NCBI RefSeq assembly: GCF_035582795.1
Contig: NC_134366.1
Location: 173,914,362-173,978,361 of the forward strand
Reading direction: 5' to 3'
From: Mycteria americana
Lineage: Eukaryota > Chordata > Aves > Ciconiiformes > Ciconiidae
Length of the DNA: 64,000 bases
The notes below the pieces were generated by a model. The model saw nothing but the letters and a program-made list of their open reading frames with translations, had not been told where the DNA came from and did not search any database. The position numbers and the translations under genes were made by a program. Shown here piece by piece: positions 35,921 through 49,200 of this stretch (the first letter of the stretch is position 1; each line of letters opens with the position of its first letter).

Positions 35921-36136
35921 ACGGCAGCTGCAGAGCCCTGTTGCATAAGAAGCTGTAAAAGAATAACTGAGGGATCTCTTCTCCATCAAACTCAAGCTAG
36001 CTTCAGACTGGCCTTTCCATGCCTGAACATCAGATGTTCAGAAGACATTCTGGGGATAGATGGGCAAAATGACTGCAGGTACTGCGGCACCAAGATGGGT
36101 TAAGAAGCTTGCACAGGTTATTCAACAGGGACCTCA

Positions 36137-37507
36137 TCACAGTCCAGTCCAGAGAAGAGGCCTGGTAACACTGACCAGAGCTGCAGTTCCCAGCACCGCT
36201 ATGGGAGGTCTCATCCCAGATGCCTCGTTGCGATTGCAATTGTCCTGACTGCAGCATTCATATAAGTCTCGAGCCATATCACAATTTGAAATGCAGTTTT
36301 TGCTGATCAGCTTCTGTTGGCGAGTGCCTGGATAAAAAGTCAAATAAAACCAACCCATGAATCTTTCTTCCAAGGACAAATCCTGACTTTACTCTGTAAG
36401 CAGCATGAGAGATCACCCAAGTCTACATGGGTTATGGTGTTCATTTAACTACCCTCTCCCTCACTATTCAAGCAAAGAAATAATTGGACTTGACCCATAA
36501 CCCAACACTATTCAAGTTCTCCCAAAGCCTCATGGAAGGGGAAGGACACAGACCTACTGAGAGCAGGGCTGGGACACACAGGAGCATTGGGCAGCAGGGT
36601 TGGGACGTCACAACCCAGGCAGTTCACAGCAGCGGGACTCACCAGCATCTTTCTTAATTGTAGTCACGCAGGCTGTGTGATTTTTGGTACATGGGGAAGT
36701 CGTCAGGCACTGATCATTGCTGGTCTTGTTGGTGCAGGTGTAGCACGTCAGCGAGTTGGCTACAGGAGGGGAACATAAATGATTTGCATGAGGTCAAAGT
36801 AAGAAACCCCTTCCCAGCTGGACCTGTTCCCAGCCTCATGTAAGCCACTGGACATAGAATAAGACGTAGAGGATTTGGCTGAGTCAGTTCTACCCCTTCT
36901 ACTATCCCACACCCAAAATTTCTAAACACACGCTTCCCCTGTAGAAAAACCCTCCTTCCAGGTGAGTGGGCAGCAGAGGCTTTCTGCAGACGTTGATATT
37001 CAACTACCCCATTACAGCACTTAGCATGGTCGCAGGGCCAGAAAATCAGTGAAGGCTGCACTCAATTTTTATCTCAGAGCTTAATCACACCCCCCATCCA
37101 AGAAGCATAGCATTAGCTGCAGATCTCAAGATGCGACTGCGTTTTTAGAGGAAACTCAGAGGGCTATTTCTGGTTGCGCGTCATGAGAATAGGAGAAGGT
37201 GACAGATTTTGGCTTGCTCTGTGGGTAGCCCAAGGCTGCAGGGTGTTTGCAGCACAAGTCCTTTGGCAGCAGGGCCCTGCTGTGACAGCACAAAGGAGAG
37301 GCAAAGCTGACCATGCAGACCAGCTCTTGATCTATCACTATCTACTGACTTCTTAAAGACCACTGGACTTAGAAGTTACAGATGGGGCTTCTCCCCAGAA
37401 AATGCCAGCTTTCTCCGTCCCAGCCCAAGCCTCGCAGTAATCCTGAACAACTCACCAACATCCACGCAGAGGACAGCAGCCAGACACACCGTCAGGAGAG
37501 CCCTCAT
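36137..37507 (-). CDS. Ly6 family GPI-anchored protein D (divergent member)
   Basis: Exon 1 is 37456-37507, exon 2 is 36643-36759 and exon 3 is 36137-36327, with phase-1 introns and consensus GTGAGT donors, giving 119 residues. The signal peptide begins MRALLTVCLAAVLC. An in-frame ATG two codons upstream (37511-37513) is an alternative start; I chose the inner one because it matches the start position in genes A-C. The domain runs SLTCYTC, NDQC, SPC, TAC, SKNCISNC and YECCSQDNCN, giving ten cysteines but a shorter third loop than in A-C. NKT and NHT sequons are present. The C-terminal RPPIAVLGTAALVSVT segment is a plausible GPI signal. It is not a close copy of A-C. It could be related to PSCA, LY6D or LYPD2, but I cannot choose between them. 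Confidence 0.85.
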
Positions 37508-39907
37508 CTCCATTTGGTCCTCTCTACCTGCACGGTCTTCAGAGAAAGCAGCTCCCAATCCTCTGTGGATTCTGCGCCGGGAGGGTGGCCGATGCCAAGG
37601 CTGACGCAGGTCAACCCACGTGTTGCACAGCGCGCACAGCTCAGACCAGGGGGCCGACACGTACTTGCAGAGCCTTGCAGGAGCCCGGTGCTCGCGTCTG
37701 CTGTCCGAGTTTTGTGCGCTGCCTTTGCCCAAGCATACGTTACTTAATATCTCAAAATAAGCCGAAAGGAAAGGAGTTGCTACCGATAGCAGCGGTTCCT
37801 CTTTGAAAGAAGGCAGGAGATAAAAGGTGGGTAGGAAGTGGTGACCAGCCTAGGAGGAAGCAAGGCCACCCAAGAAGGGGGATGGGGACTCTTGGACTTG
37901 CATGCTGTGCCTTGGTCCTAGGGAAAAGGGGATATGCATGCTGGGTCCAGCAAGGAGGAGCCACTATTTGAGGACCAGGACCCCCATCTTTGGTTGCCCA
38001 ACCTGGGTCAAGCCTGGAGCCTTGGGTTAGCACTGGGAAAGCTTGTTCCCCCTGCAGCTATGCGGATTTCCCTCTCGCGACTTGCCCCAGGTGCTGCTCT
38101 ACCAACTCCGTCACCACAACTCTAAGGTTGGCAATGGTACCAGCCAGATCAGGGGAGCCCAAGAGAATCAGAGAAAGACCAGGACAAAGATGCCATGCTA
38201 CTGCTACAACCTCAAAATCTCATCTTATGGGCAAAGAGAAAGCACGTCATGTATGTGTGTATATATACTATTAGAATAATTGGAATCTTAACAGTTTCAT
38301 CCAAGAATGATTGTTGGTCTAGATCTAACTCCTATAGGAAAACAAAGAATAATCCTAGAATGATTATTATTATTAAAATTATTAGACACACTTAGTGGTT
38401 TCTACCCCTTTTCTTGGTGTTATGCTCACCCTTCCCGCTCTTGGGGGTTTCATGCTAGTGGCATTACAGTGAGTTGTCAGCATCTGGAGCCCTATGCCAG
38501 GAAAAATAAGATGTTCATGTCGATGGCTCCTTCATCCTCTCCCCAGGATTCACTCAGAGTCATTTCAACTATGTTTAGTAACTTTTTTTCTTTTTTAACA
38601 TGCTTTTTGTCATTGGTCTGCAGCTGCATGTTACATCTCAATTTACTACGTGCAGTACCTTTTACATATGCCTTTTGTACTGTTTGTTACCCCTAAAACC
38701 AGCCTGGTCCAGCTCCAGGTCTGCATTTCTTCAGCGGAGTAGTTTATAGCCGAGGGGTCTCCAGTTCCAGCCCAGGCCCCATCTCATCACCCCATACCTG
38801 CATTCCTCTGCATCACGTCTCACATCTCCATTTCTCAAGACCTTTGCTGTTTACACAAGCTTGTAAGGGCCGGGGAGGGCGGAATTTATTTGCACAGCAA
38901 GGGAGTCGGGGGTTGTGCGGCCACAGTCCAGTCACGCTGTTTGCTAAAGGGGCCACGCTGCAAAGCCTCCCCAACTGGCTGTAGGGAAAGTGAAACTAAA
39001 TCAAACATAACTGAGAGCAATAAAGGAGGACATCACGGAAGGAGTTGTGACTGAACTACAGCCTGTTACAGCACAAACTGCGTGCCAAATGGCGAAGATG
39101 CTCGGCCAGCATTGCCAAGACCCCACTGCATGCTCACGTGGCACACATCACTACATCAGGACAAAGCTGGGGTTGGGGACACTCCATGGGGATGAAGCAG
39201 AAAGCTGGATGAGATATGAGGTTGTAGCCATCCAATACAAGGTCCCAAGGGAGAAGGAAAAGAAGCCTAATAAAAAAAAAAAAAAAAGGGGTTGTGCCAT
39301 GTGCCTGGGCTAGGAAGAGAGGGCAGACCTGCTGGGTGACCTCCCTTCACCACCTTCAACTCTCACCACCCCAGAAAGGCAGCCAGCAGAATTTGCTTTT
39401 GCAGGCACTCAAGGTCAGCCCATGCCTGTTTTTGTGGGGACTCCTTGTGCATGCAGAAATGGGGACAGTGCTGGGTCCAACAACGCACAGGAGAGAAGGG
39501 GGTGGAGATTTAACCCCCCTCAGATCCTGTTTCCGACAAAAGTGGGGTTTGCAGCACCAGGAATGAACTATGGGAAGTCAGGAACTGTTTCTGCCTGAGG
39601 GACAACCAAGAAGGAAACGTGAGCTGTAATTAAAGCTGGTTGAGATGGTTGCCACCCCATTCTCTTCCACTTTGGCAAACTAAGCCTTCACAAGTTGAAG
39701 AGTCCAGCTATGGCTTGAGAAATAGATGGAAGAGATTACATACAACAGCTTTACAAAAAAAAAACAACCAAAGAGCTCATTTGTGTATAGATGATCTGTG
39801 GGAAGGGATTAGACACTTCCTCATCTGACCCAGCTTGGCAGATAAATAATGTGCCCTGCTTACAAGAGATGGGGCAGTCTGGATGAAATCCACCAAGCTA
39901 GAAACAC

Positions 39908-39910
<3 letters not shown>

Positions 39911-39939
<29 letters not shown>
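39911..39939. repeat. T29 homopolymer
   Basis: An uninterrupted run of 29 T on the plus strand. No SINE body or target-site duplication was recognised beside it, so it is listed as a simple repeat. Confidence 0.9.
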
Positions 39940-39943
<4 letters not shown>

Positions 39944-41914
39944 AGGCACCAGCTATCTGCCTCACCATCCCTCCAGCAACACAGGGCAACCCCAGGGAAG
40001 CACTGGAAGCTACCTCAGTTTGCAGAGACCTTGCATCACACTCTTCTCAGGCTCATGGCAGCAGAAGGAATTTATGAGCCCTCCTGCAGCCGTGAAAGCA
40101 GTTATTCAAAGGCTTATTTCTGAGTCAAGCCAATCACTCTTAATTGCAGCGTAATGCAGACTTGGATTAAGGATATTAATTAAGTAATCTATTGGGATTC
40201 CTCATGCCCCAGCTTGCAGTGGCTCAGGCTTGGCTTCACTAGACCTTATTCTCAGAGCTTGGGACAAGCTCAGCTGAGCAATTCCTGATTCTTATTTTCT
40301 TCTGAATAAAACATGTGCTCAGCTGGCCTACTAAGGCTAAAAAGAAGCCAAAGGAAGAACATGCCTATGTGTTATCTACTCATTCGCTGTGGGACACCCA
40401 TGATGGGCAGCCATCCCTCTTCCACAGCTGCATGGAGCCAGTGCCAGTTCTCCTTTGCAGGGCACAAACCTGATATCCTGGAGTTTTATCCTTGCCTTAG
40501 AAGCCCTTCCTCTGCCCCTCATTAGACCATCCTTCATTTTACCACAGGGATCCCATTTCTTGTAGGTTAATCATTTGCTTTCCTTTGTAGCCACGCTCCT
40601 TGGCATCAGCAGTGCTGCCTTTACAAACACATGGCAAAGGCTAATGTCTGTCCACTTTGAGCTTATTTTACAGCAGTCTGAACTTGGCTGACTGTTGGTG
40701 GACACAGAGCACAGCTGTGTAAACCCAAGGAGCTCCTTACATACATGTTTTATTTATGCCAAACCACAGACGTGATCATCTGTCCTGACAAACCACATTG
40801 GAAAAGGAAATACCGCCATTCCTTGTGTTCAGAGACAGAGGGTCTGAAGCACAGCAGTGATAGTCTCAACTTAAATGTTGTTCTAACCCTTTTCCTCTCA
40901 TACTGGCAAAAGCAGTCCCCTGTAAAGTTGTTTTTTTTTTTTTTCCATTTTTGCAACATCAGACCTCAAGGGAAGAAGGGAGGGGAGGAAAAACCCTCTG
41001 GAAACCCTTCACATTTCTCTTATTCACATCCCCACAGGGGTTTCCCACCTCTCACATGTCTGCCAGACTACAGCTGTTTTGTTTTCCCCCCTTAATCTGA
41101 TCACTCACCAGGGAGCAGATGCAGAGCATAAGCAGCAGTTCAACAGCAAATGCTCCTCACTGAGGAGTTTTCATGACACCCACTTCCCTCTCTGCACCAG
41201 TTCAGATGAATCAGCCAAAAGCCCACCCCTCCTAACCACCTACAGGTGAGCAAAGGCCCTTGTCATTAAGCAGATGAAAGAGTAGCTAAGCAGCTTTGAT
41301 GGCTGCCCTTCCTCAGATCATCTGCCAGGGCCCCTTCATCCACCCCACACGGCCCTGATGGGCAGGGGAGCAGTGCTGCCAACCCCACTGCCAGCCCCAA
41401 CCACTACGGAAAGCAGCTCTGGGAAACAGGGAGGCTGATGCACTTTTTTCATCAACGAGGATCAATAATCTGTTGGCTGTGCATCAAGACCTTGACTCAT
41501 CCCCAGGAGAAAGCATGACGTGGGAAGGTTTCTGATGAGCACGGCTCAGTCCAAGGGCTTCAGTACCTGCAAAAGGTGCCAACATACAGGCTTGATGTTC
41601 CCATCTCTCCAGGATGCTGATGCAGAAGCAACAGGCAGGGATGGAGGCCCATCAGAGCCTCCAGCTGCTCAAACAACCTCCTATGCAGGGAGAGGTATTG
41701 CTCATACACACCCCCAAGCTACAGATTGAGATGGTCCTACCTCCTTCAGCCACAAGCTCCTACCACATCCCTCCAAGGCTCAGCAGGCTGGTGTTCAGCG
41801 GAAGAGGAAGTTCAAAGGCCCAGATGTGGGACTGAATGACCCCATGCAACAGAGCAGGCTGGAGGGGAGCAGGCTGAGGGGGATGGAGTTGTTGCCTTCA
41901 GCTATTTAATGGGG

Positions 41915-42215
41915 GGTGGCTATAGAGAGGCCACAGCCAGACTCTCCTTGGAGGGGCAGAGAAAGGACAAGCAGCTGGTTACAAGATGAAACAAGGGAAA
42001 TTCCAAGCAGATATACAGAAAGAAAAAAAGTTTGCCAGGGCAGTGATTAACTGGCAAAACAGGGACCCTGAGATACGGTGGAGGAGTCTCCCTCCTTGGA
42101 GATATTGAAATTTGGCTGGAGAAGGCCCTGAGCAACCCAATCAAAGTTGGCCCTCCTTTGAGCAGGAGGTTGGGGTAGAGCCCTCTAGAGACCCTCCCAA
42201 CCTCAGCATTTCTGG
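41915..42215 (+). mobile_element. CR1 LINE, degraded 3' fragment
   Basis: Despite heavy decay, the CR1 3' layout is clear on the plus strand: AACAAGGGAAATTCCAAGCA, then GAGGAGTCTCCCTCCTTGGA, then GAGATATTGAAA, then CCTTTGAGCAGGAGGTTGGG, then CTCTAGAGACCCTCCCAACC. It is more diverged than the two other CR1 copies and belongs to an older subfamily or insertion. Confidence 0.75.
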
Positions 42216-43720
42216 GAAGAGGCTGGGCATGGGCAGCAGATGGCAAAGCAAGACAACAGGAACTTCCCACTACCTCCTACCACCCAGAGGTTTATCTTAT
42301 CAAACAGCCACAGTATCAGTTCTGTCCTTGCGCCATCACACAGTGCAGGACATCCCCAGCCTGCAGGCAGGGAGACAAACTCTCCAGCCCCCCCCCGAAA
42401 GGTTTTTTTTAAACATCATTATGTAACTAGAGCAGCCCTAAGCCCATCCCAGTATCAGCATGAGCAGTCAGCTTTGTTCCTGGTAAATTTGCCTTGAGGT
42501 CTCCTCCCAACCAATATGAACAACAAGGTTTTATGAAAAGCACATTAGTAACCTGAGAAGTTACAGGGGAAGGTACCAATTCTGGTTTTGCCTGAGACCA
42601 GAACTTCCCTTTTTCCAATTTTTTTTTTCTTTAAAATAAAAAAAGGAAGTAATTGCAAAGGAAAAACGCTAAACTTTTGACTTCACATTTCACTAGTCAA
42701 ATACTGGCAAAAGTGCTCGTATCTTGACTTTGGGCTACCAAGTGTCTTAGGCATCAAAGCACAGGCTTTTATGTGCCTATAGAAGAGGCACTTCATTGGA
42801 GAAGTTGAGTTGAGAATGAGTTGAAAACATCCCCAGAAGGGCCAAGGCAGGTAGGGTTCATCTGAGTATGCCACTACTGCTTGGAGTCACCAAATAACCC
42901 CAAACCATTGGGTTGGAAGAGGGATCCTGCTCTCATAGATGTCTGTGACGGGCCACGATCCTGCTCCACGGGGTCCTGAGCAGTGGAAAAGCCCTGTCAG
43001 ATTGGGCATTAGACCAGACTGCTGCTTCGTGCCACTGTGATGTCCATGGCAAGTAGCTCAGCTTCTCCAACCTGTATCTCACTTCCTTATGGCCAAGGGC
43101 CAGGAGGACACTCCCCAGATTTATCCTCTCTTTAAAGCTTAGCTATTTCAAACACATTGTGTTACTCATCCCAGTATGGGTTATTTGATACCTGGCTAAA
43201 CACATGAACTCTCCACCTTGTTTTTTGCTTCATACCTCCCATACATTTGGATTTCCAATCTTGGTTTCACTAAGCTTTTTGACAGAAATTGTCAAGCCCC
43301 ATAGAACTGGTTTATAGGGCAACACAATCCAGGGTACCACCCTTTGGAGAAAAGGACGCTTCACTTAAGCTCCTACAGAATAGCCAATAATTACTATTTA
43401 GCTGACACTGGCAGGTCTTTGCAGCCCTGACATCCAGAGCATCTGAGCATGGCCAACGAGTCTTTCAGTATTGCACAGAGCCCATCTGCCAGCCTGGCCC
43501 TCCTCATCTGCTGCAGCACAAGAGGCAAACACAAGGCCTCCAGCTTCCTTCATTAGCTGAGCTCTCACTGGAGTTGAACCACCTCAATTTTACTCCAGGC
43601 ACGGCCTTTCAGAGAAGCAGATGTATTGATACAGACAGGGAAGCATAGCCCTGCAAGCATGAAATATTGCCAGCACCCACTCTATGGATCCACTGCCCCA
43701 GCAAAAACCAGGGTGAGGAT

Positions 43721-43799
43721 GGACAGGACCATGTGGGACAGCATGTGGGACATGCTGTGGGACATGCAGGACCATGTGGGACAGGACCATGTGGACAGT
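43721..43799. repeat. Minisatellite based on CATGTGGGACA
   Basis: Imperfect copies of GGACAGGACCATGTGGGACA and CATGTGGGACATG are interleaved over about 80 bp. Open reading frames crossing this block are translations of the repeat. Confidence 0.8.
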
Positions 43800-46231
43800 C
43801 TTTCCACCCCATTAACCCAGCAGCCAGCCAAGGATCACAGCACCAATGGGAACCTGCTGGACCAAGTTACTCATTTCCCCCCAAAGCTGCAGTAGGATTT
43901 GCTTTCTGGGGTGATTTTTCCAGTGCTCCCCCAGCAGCTGTTCAAACTGGTGCAGCTGCTCTTACTAATGCAGCTCCCTTCTCTCACATGGTGCTTGAGA
44001 GACTTTTTCCTCTAGGAAATACTTTAAAAAAAAAAATCTGTTGGTTCAATGGAAACACCCACAGTGCTCATCCAATTGCATCTTGCTCCTTTTTTCTGCT
44101 ACTGGAAAACAGAAGCACTGTTTCACTAGGGGCTTGGCTAGAATTACTCCCTTATTTGGGATGGAACAAACTTACCACCTTTAGTGGTAAATATTCACTT
44201 TAACCTCCTTTGAAAGCCAGAAAGTGTTTAGCAGGGTGGGCAGAAAAACATCTCCATCCACTGGGACCAAATTGGTTCCCTGTGTTTCACAGGTACAAGT
44301 CCAACACAGGGGTCAAGGCACGCTTGGCAGCTCCTGCCCGTTGCTTGCGCAGCTGATAACTGGCCTACCTTCGCCAGAAAAAAAAAAAAATCTTGCCACC
44401 ATCCAGATTGATTTAGATCCCTGTTTTAGGAGTCAGTTGCCTCATTAAAACCAACATGAGCTCTTGGGGCTTGCAGGAACAGTCCGGTTGTGTTTCATAA
44501 GCTGCCACATCTCAGCCAAGTGGTGGAGCACACCCCAGTGAGGATGTGAGATAAAACAGCATTGGTTTCACACATGCATTTTCCTCTTACATTTGTCATG
44601 ACTCTGCTATCAGGCAGCAATTCAATTTTGGTGGTTGAGTTCTGTATACGGGCCCTTAGGGACCAAACACAAATGGTTTTTTTGAGATCTGCAGGCAGGC
44701 TCTTTGCTTGAAGGCAAAGGATTTCCCATCAAGCCTAATCCCCTGCAGACAACTGAGCATACACAGACCCCACTATAGAGACTGAGCCCTGGCCCAGAGC
44801 TCTGCACATCACCTCACAGCAGAACCGCATCTTGGACGAGTTGCAAAAAGCCTCCAGTCACCAATACTCAGAAAAAAAAAATCACTTCCAGTTTTAATGA
44901 AATGCATTTCGAGTACCTGACTTCGAACCAAAATAGCAATAGTTTAAACACAAGAACAAGTGGCTGTAAACGAACACATGGGAAGCACCAAGAGCTTTGG
45001 ACTATAGCAACCTGAACATCAGCCCTGAGATGCCCGAAGGCCTTGCTGCCAATGCAACAGCTTGCTTACACCTGAGATTCACTTGCATGTAGGCTAACTG
45101 TTGCCAGGTACATGCTGATATCACTTATTTTTTTTTTTTTTTTTCCTCTGAAAAGCAGCCAATTAGGCAGCAAGCACCAGCAGTTTATGCTATCAGTCCC
45201 TGCCTGTTTCATGACCAGCAGGAGCAGACTGGGGAGGATGCAGCCTGATGACGAAGCTGTCATCCCAACACAGGCACAGCTCCAGCAAGATTGGTACCGC
45301 TCCCCAGCACGCTCACATCCCACCGGAGCCTGGTCCAGCCCCACAACCAGCATCATCCTTTCCCATTGCTAAATCTGTGGCTGGACAGTTTCGTTTCTGC
45401 TGTGGATACAGTGAGCTGAACCAGAGCCAACTGAAGCAAGTAGGGGAAAGAAAGTATGGCCCCAAATGAGATGTCCTCTCCCAGACCAAGGTTTAACCGC
45501 GTAGGGGCGATTACTGAAGTACGCTTTGCTAATGCCAAGGTGAATTTCATGCCTCCAATGTGAAACCTGCTTTTTAATCCAGCATTTTCCCTTCCCTCCT
45601 TTCTCCTGCCATGACATTCTCTCCCTCCCACAACATTTCTCCATTTTGATAGTGTTTGTGCAATCGCACAGTTTCTTCTTCTCCTGGAGGTGAAAGGGCA
45701 CAAAATACCCTGACGTGTAAAACCCTGAGATTTTTCTTTTCCTCTCGGTGCATCCCCGACCCATGCCCAGGTCTAATACTCCAGCTGCCTGTTTCAGTGC
45801 TGTCATTGCCTTGTGTTGCCCCATCAAGCCAATTCAGAGAGTCTGAAAAGGGCAGTCCTCCACTACATCAAGGAGATAAACAAGATTAGACCTAATCCTA
45901 TCAGCACAATTAAGGCTCTCATTCAATCTTCTTCCCAGACTCTGGAGGAGGAAAGAAAAGATCCAAAGCACTTGGCAACTCTGAAGAGGAATTAAAAGTT
46001 CGCATCAAAGTCACTGCCGTCAGGATTGAGTGTCACAAGTCGACAATACCTGTTTCAACTAGAAACTATGTGTTTTCTTTTGTATACAAAAAAGGCACAA
46101 AATACCTGTATCAAACTCTTTCCTTAGACAACACCCCAGCCCCCCAACACTCCTGCAAGGACTGCAGCAGCAAGTAAAAAAAGCTTTCCAACAGCACCAA
46201 ATGAGCATGGGTTAACACGAAAGGCACTCTC

Positions 46232-49200
46232 TCAGAATTCAAAGTCCTCATCGGCCATATCGATTGCCCAGGCAAACTTCTCCCTCTGCGTCTTGTTGTA
46301 GATCTTCTCAATAGGCACACCAAACTTCTTGCACCTGTGCAGACCACAAGACAGCAGTGGGGATGTGCTACCCATCCCGCTCTGCTCCCACCATAGAGGT
46401 CCTCTCTACTCAGGGTGCAGCATCTTTTACCCATGCAAGCTCCTTAAGAAAGTACCTTTGTGCCACTGTCAATAATGACGTGCAAAGTGACCCCTTCTTG
46501 CCCTGAACCCAGAAGGGACATCCTGCAAATAGTTATTTGCAGCAAGGGAAGCCTCAGCTTTGGACTTTGCTCACCTCCCCCAACACATTCAGGGCTTGGA
46601 CAGGTTTCTCTGGCCAAAGTTTATTCCTTTCCCCCCAAAGGCTCAGGGCTCTGGCATGTGTTTTATCCCCCTCCCCTGTGCTAGGTGACCTGCACATCTC
46701 TAGAGGAGCATCTGCCCCATAGCACGCCCAAGACTTACCAGGCTATGCTAATCCTGGGGTCCAGGTAATTCAGTTTGGACGTGCCCAGAGCTATCTGCTT
46801 GTTTTCCTCCTTGTCTGTGGCCTGGACATTCAGCTTGGCCAGCTGCTCTTCCAGCCGCTTCAACAGCTTCTTTTTCTTCTCCACATTGCTTAGGGCAGAG
46901 GAAGAGCACCACAGACAGCATGTTAAAGGGGAAAAGCAGCAGCAGAGGTGAAATACAGAGCAGTTCTTATCTGCTGCTGCCTGGGAGCATGATGTGAAGC
47001 CAATGAACTTCAGCTCAGAGTAGTCTCTACACTTACCTTAAATCCTGCAAGGCCTGAGCCTAGAAATACTCCAAAATGGAAGATGCCATTCAGCACTAAC
47101 CTATTTCAAGTACTTTAACCTGATAAGACACTTGTGCTTTTTAAATTATTATTACCAAATTTGGGCAAGCACAAAAGCCAGCACTCAGCAGAGACTGGCT
47201 GAATCTCCTCAAATTCAGCCTGAATCTCCTCAAATTCAGGCTCCGTGAGCAACAGCCATCTCTGACAACCTGTTCTGCATCTCAGCAACACAGAGCACAA
47301 GCAGAAAACAAGAAACCCCGGAGCACAACATAAAATACGAGCCTTGTTTCTCTCCTCTAACCTCCTCCTGTCTTTGAGCAGCAAGTCCCATTTGGGCTCT
47401 GGGAGGAAGGAGCAAATTTGAAGAGACACCAAGGAATGACTGCTGCAGAGATCAGACAAGCCACAATCCACCACTCAAGTGTCCCGCGAGAAAACCATGC
47501 ATCAGGGCTAGTCTGTCTATCCCCAGGTCCAACCCCAAGCTAGGCATCCTTTGCACCATGGCATTTGTAGGCTAACTCCAAGGCTGGGTTGAAGTCTGAG
47601 TATTCAGAGAGATGTGCCCTATCCTAAAGAAATCCCCCTGAAGGAGCTCTTTGCAATCCCACTGTTGCAAGGAACCATCCACAAGACCTCCACCCATCTG
47701 CCAGGCTCCCATGGGGCAGAAGGCACCTGGTACCCAACAAGGACACGTCAGTTGTGCTGAGCTGCACGTAGGGTGTCACACCGCACCGTCCCCATCCACA
47801 GGCCCTCTGCAAAAGAGTATTGTAAGGAAGAGTTACTCACGCTTCTGCTTTGGCATCTTTTGTGTCTTCAAGCTCATCTTCAGCTTTTTTCAGCTCTTGC
47901 TGGGCTTCCTCCACCTGTTGCTTCTTGGCATCGATCTGTTAAGGTAAATACAAAGTCAGCCCGTGTTCCTGTCCTCCCTGGAGGTTTCAGCTGCCTCCCT
48001 CTTGCCCTTTCCTTTACCACACCACTCCTCAATTTCTCACCAGCCCTACTCCAGTCCCAACAACTTGCCCCTGCAGCACCTGCTGGAGCTCAAGCATTTC
48101 TTAGCATCTTACAAAAGTTCCTCACAGTACTGACGCCAGAAACATTTGCAGCTCTTGTCTGTTCATCTTGTGCAACTGCACGAGTGACTGGCTCGTGACA
48201 GTGCTGGAGCCCACTGCAAAGTCCCAGGCTCACCAGCAGAGTGTGAACAAAAGCCGAGGACAATTAAAAGTAGTAGTCTGAGGTATTTCCATAGCAGACT
48301 CATGAAATTTCAGCTGGTCCTCCTGCAAACAGCCAGACAGGAAAACCAATTTCCCTGGTCCCAAGCCAACTGTGTCAAAGCTGTGCCATCACACAAGGCA
48401 CCCAGACTGGTCTGAAGTCAGGAAGCGATGAAAACCAAACTCTGTGCCAAGCGTGCTTCATCCAGCATTTGATCTTACCCCATCACTCTCCACCCCTGGG
48501 TTGCCGATATCTCTGTACTGATTTAAAAAAGCCACTATTCCTGGTTTATTCCTTGCCACACTTGATCAATGCAATCTCTTTAGACATCAGGTTATTCACC
48601 TTCTCCCCATCCCCTCCCCCCAAAAAGAGATCAGAGGTGAGATCAGGTCTGGGGGCTCTCAGTTAGTCTGTCTCACCTTGGTCTGGAGGTTTTGCATTGA
48701 CTTCTCAAAGGTTTTCGGTGTAGACCTCTGATGGTTGCACAGGATGGCCACAGCTCTGTTAGCTCGGTTGTAAGAGAGGAGCTTTCCCGCAACATTGTCT
48801 TCAGCTGGAAATAAATGGAAGCATCACTATGTCTCCTTTCTGGTAGTTACAGAAGGCAGGGAACAGACCAGAACAACAGCAAGTTGTTTGCTTTTCCCAT
48901 CCTTTCTCAGGGGAGAGCAATCCTGGTTGTGGAAATTGGTGAAGGATACTTGGAGCATCACTGAATTTGATATTGTGCCTCATCACTCAAGTGTCCAAGG
49001 CAAGCAAAAATAATGCAGCTAACCAGGAATGCAAGGAAGGGGGAAAAAGAAACACTCCCGTCTTGGCTATCAGTTAGTCAGACCATTGCTGAGCAGGTAA
49101 CTATTTCTCACTTAGCATGGTTCCCAACCTGCTGCATGCCCCCGTGGGTTGCATACCACCCTACAACGTGGTGCATCACCTGCCAAGGAGGAGCAGGGAG

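Larger units (their letters stand above)
37570..46230. other. Intergenic region between the Ly6 array and TOP1MT
   Basis: No gene is supportable here. The region holds a CR1 fragment at about 41.9-42.2 kb, a minisatellite near 43.75 kb, a T29 run near 39.9 kb and several shorter homopolymers. The right-hand end (roughly 45.57-46.23 kb) is probably the TOP1MT 3' UTR, with an ATTAAA candidate signal at 45573-45578 on the minus strand. Confidence 0.45.

Noticed and set aside
37376-37732. 118-codon minus-strand frame including the gene D signal peptide
   Set aside because: Only the part from the ATG at 37507 to the donor at 37456 is exon; the rest is 5' flank and intron read through.
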